Below are positions 5,118 to 6,392 of a DNA stretch of 6,392 nt, piece after piece; position 1 is the first letter of the stretch; each line of letters starts with the position of its first letter. Source of the stretch: Cyanobacteriota bacterium (GTDB lineage Bacteria > Cyanobacteriota > Cyanobacteriia > Leptolyngbyales > Leptolyngbyaceae); the NCBI GenBank assembly GCA_027482985.1, contig JAIXVO010000151.1, forward strand, positions 1 to 6,392, in the 5' to 3' direction. Made by a program: the position numbers and the translations under genes. Below the pieces are notes generated by a model. It ran no database searches. It worked only from the letters and a program-made list of their open reading frames with translations, and had not been told where the DNA came from.

Positions 5118-6392
5118 TCACAACGTCATCGGGGCGATCGGCTCAATATCCGGATCATACCCACCCACCTGATTAGTCCGCAGCACCCAGGCACTCGCGC
5201 CGTGATCCAGAAAGACTTTGACCACTGTATCGCTGGCTAATCGGGGTAGCATTGTGCGCCAACTGCCTAACCCGGCTCGCAAGTTGCGGATGGGGCCATC
5301 CTCCAACGTACTGCCGAGGTTGTATTCGTTGCGTTCCCAGGAGGATTTCAGCCCGCCTAAGGGTTGCAGTTGGTGTTGTAGTTCTTGCTTGAGGGAGAGC
5401 AGGGCTTGCAACCGGGATGCCTGGTCGGGATGCAACTCACGCCAGCGATCGAGGGCGGCAGCATGGGTTGTGATCTGGCGTTCAATTTGGCGCAAACTGG
5501 CAAACAACGCCTGGTTAGAATCTTGAGCGCAATTACTGGCTGCCCCCACATAAGTGCCACCCGTACCATCCCCAATCCGATAGCGGGCGGTCATCACTTC
5601 CAGTTGCAACAACATATAATCCAGAGCCGATCGCTGGGCCAGGGAAAAATCGTAAGCATCGGTGAAGGCATCTTGTTTAATCAAAATGTCGCACACAGGG
5701 CGATAGCCCAACCAGCCAAACTGGCGATCGCCCATGTAGCGTGACCAGTGTAGGGTGCCAGCGACCAGCCCATCGGTGTTGTGAGTGTAGACCTGGTGGT
5801 AGCGTAAATCAAACCGGAGTTCGTCGCTGAGGGGATCGCGGATTACCTGAGCCACCCCAAATGCAAAGTGACCAAAGAACAGCGGCGTGGCCGCAGCGGG
5901 TTCAGCATGATTGCCGCCAATGCCACCATACACGTGAATCAGCAGGGCGCGATCGCCGGCTTGCCAGGTTTGCATCGCCGTCCGAATGGCATCTGCGGAT
6001 GCATCGGCTTGCCCCATACAGAGCACAGATGACAGTCGTCCTTTTTGGGCTTTGATATCCGCCCAGGCGCGTTGCCGAATGTAGCGGTAGGAAGCCCTCG
6101 CGCCAAAAATCACCTCATCCGGCTGCAAGCGAAATAGGGCACGGGGGCCAAGCGCCTGCACCACAAACAGCCCATTCGCATCCTTCGCTCCGTAAATGAA
6201 CCAGCCCGTCTCATTCAACGGGGATTTTTCCAGGTCTTGCGTTGTGGAGGGCGGACTCTCGCTATCGGGGGGCGCAACGGTGGGCGGTAACCTGACCACC
6301 TCCTGCCACCCATCAAACTGGCGCGTCGCACGATTGAAGTGCACCACCCGGAATTGATCCGTCCCCGCGATCGCCTCAACAAACTGCACCAG
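5118..6392 (-). CDS. Conserved protein of unknown function, possible thiol hydrolase (N-terminus outside window)
   Basis: The open frame enters from the right edge and ends at TGA 5118-5120; 424 residues are visible. The GTG near the edge (6387-6389) is probably internal. The start is a beta-rich segment (QFVEAIAGTDQFRVVHFNRA), then a Pro/Ser-rich linker, a central domain and a helical C-terminal part. The most conserved-looking blocks are YHQVYTHNTDG, TLHWSRYMGDRQFGWLGYRP and TGGTYVGAASNCAQDSNQAL. The Cys in SNCAQDSN (codon 5529-5531) and the His residues in YHQVYTHN (codons 5796-5798 and 5781-5783) could form a His-before-Cys catalytic pair as in circularly permuted papain-like folds; this is inference. 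I have a vague recollection of similar cyanobacterial proteins labelled CAAX-protease-like or abortive-infection-like, but no membrane segments or CPBP motifs are visible here. It is convergent with the BON-like gene. The coding potential is clear; the function is not. Confidence 0.85.
   Translation of the reverse strand: MVQFVEAIAGTDQFRVVHFNRATRQFDGWQEVVRLPPTVAPPDSESPPSTTQDLEKSPLNETGWFIYGAKDANGLFVVQALGPRALFRLQPDEVIFGARASYRYIRQRAWADIKAQKGRLSSVLCMGQADASADAIRTAMQTWQAGDRALLIHVYGGIGGNHAEPAAATPLFFGHFAFGVAQVIRDPLSDELRFDLRYHQVYTHNTDGLVAGTLHWSRYMGDRQFGWLGYRPVCDILIKQDAFTDAYDFSLAQRSALDYMLLQLEVMTARYRIGDGTGGTYVGAASNCAQDSNQALFASLRQIERQITTHAAALDRWRELHPDQASRLQALLSLKQELQHQLQPLGGLKSSWERNEYNLGSTLEDGPIRNLRAGLGSWRTMLPRLASDTVVKVFLDHGASAWVLRTNQVGGYDPDIEPIAPMTL

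Noticed and set aside
4992..5240. Plus-strand frame after the BON-like gene
   Set aside because: It runs through both hairpins and into the antisense of the leftward gene; no coding character.
1..6392. CRISPR arrays, tRNA or rRNA genes, insertion sequences, toxin-antitoxin pairs, riboswitches
   Set aside because: I looked for spaced direct repeats, cloverleaf-like segments, transposase motifs and known riboswitch-like leaders on both strands and saw none that I could support.

Overview
The window looks like a piece of a cyanobacterial chromosome. Eleven perfect copies of the octamer GCGATCGC (HIP1, the highly iterated palindrome of many cyanobacteria) occur in 6.4 kb, and several encoded proteins read like cyanobacterial families. 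There is no sign of phage, transposase, CRISPR, tRNA or rRNA.

Layout: (1) 1-741, minus strand: a short-chain dehydrogenase of the glucose 1-dehydrogenase type, cut at its C-terminus by the window edge. (2) 742-956: a divergent intergenic region with a plausible leftward promoter and two inverted repeats on the rightward side. (3) 957-4425, plus strand: a compact three-gene signalling operon made of a membrane sensor histidine kinase, a stand-alone receiver protein 12 bp later, and a receiver-PAS-GGDEF diguanylate cyclase 31 bp after that. (4) 4426-4649: AT-rich intergenic DNA. (5) 4650-4985, plus strand: a small protein with a basic N-terminus, an Ala/Pro linker and a BON-like C-terminal domain. 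(6) 4986-5117: convergent intergenic region with two hairpins, one a perfect 12-bp stem. (7) 5118-6392, minus strand: the C-terminal 424 residues of a large protein of unproven function that runs off the right edge.

The core of the window is the operon. The kinase probably senses something through an all-helical extracytoplasmic region and autophosphorylates on His254. It could then pass phosphate to two receivers that are clearly paralogous to each other (about 53 identical positions in a 125-residue ungapped alignment). One receiver has no output domain and may be a phosphate sink, shuttle or protein-interaction switch. The other controls a diguanylate cyclase with an intact GGDEF site and an intact RxxD product-inhibition site, so the output is predicted to be cyclic di-GMP. 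Unusual details are a roughly 115-residue insertion inside the kinase DHp hairpin and a run of nine G's that encodes the start of the GGDEF motif itself.
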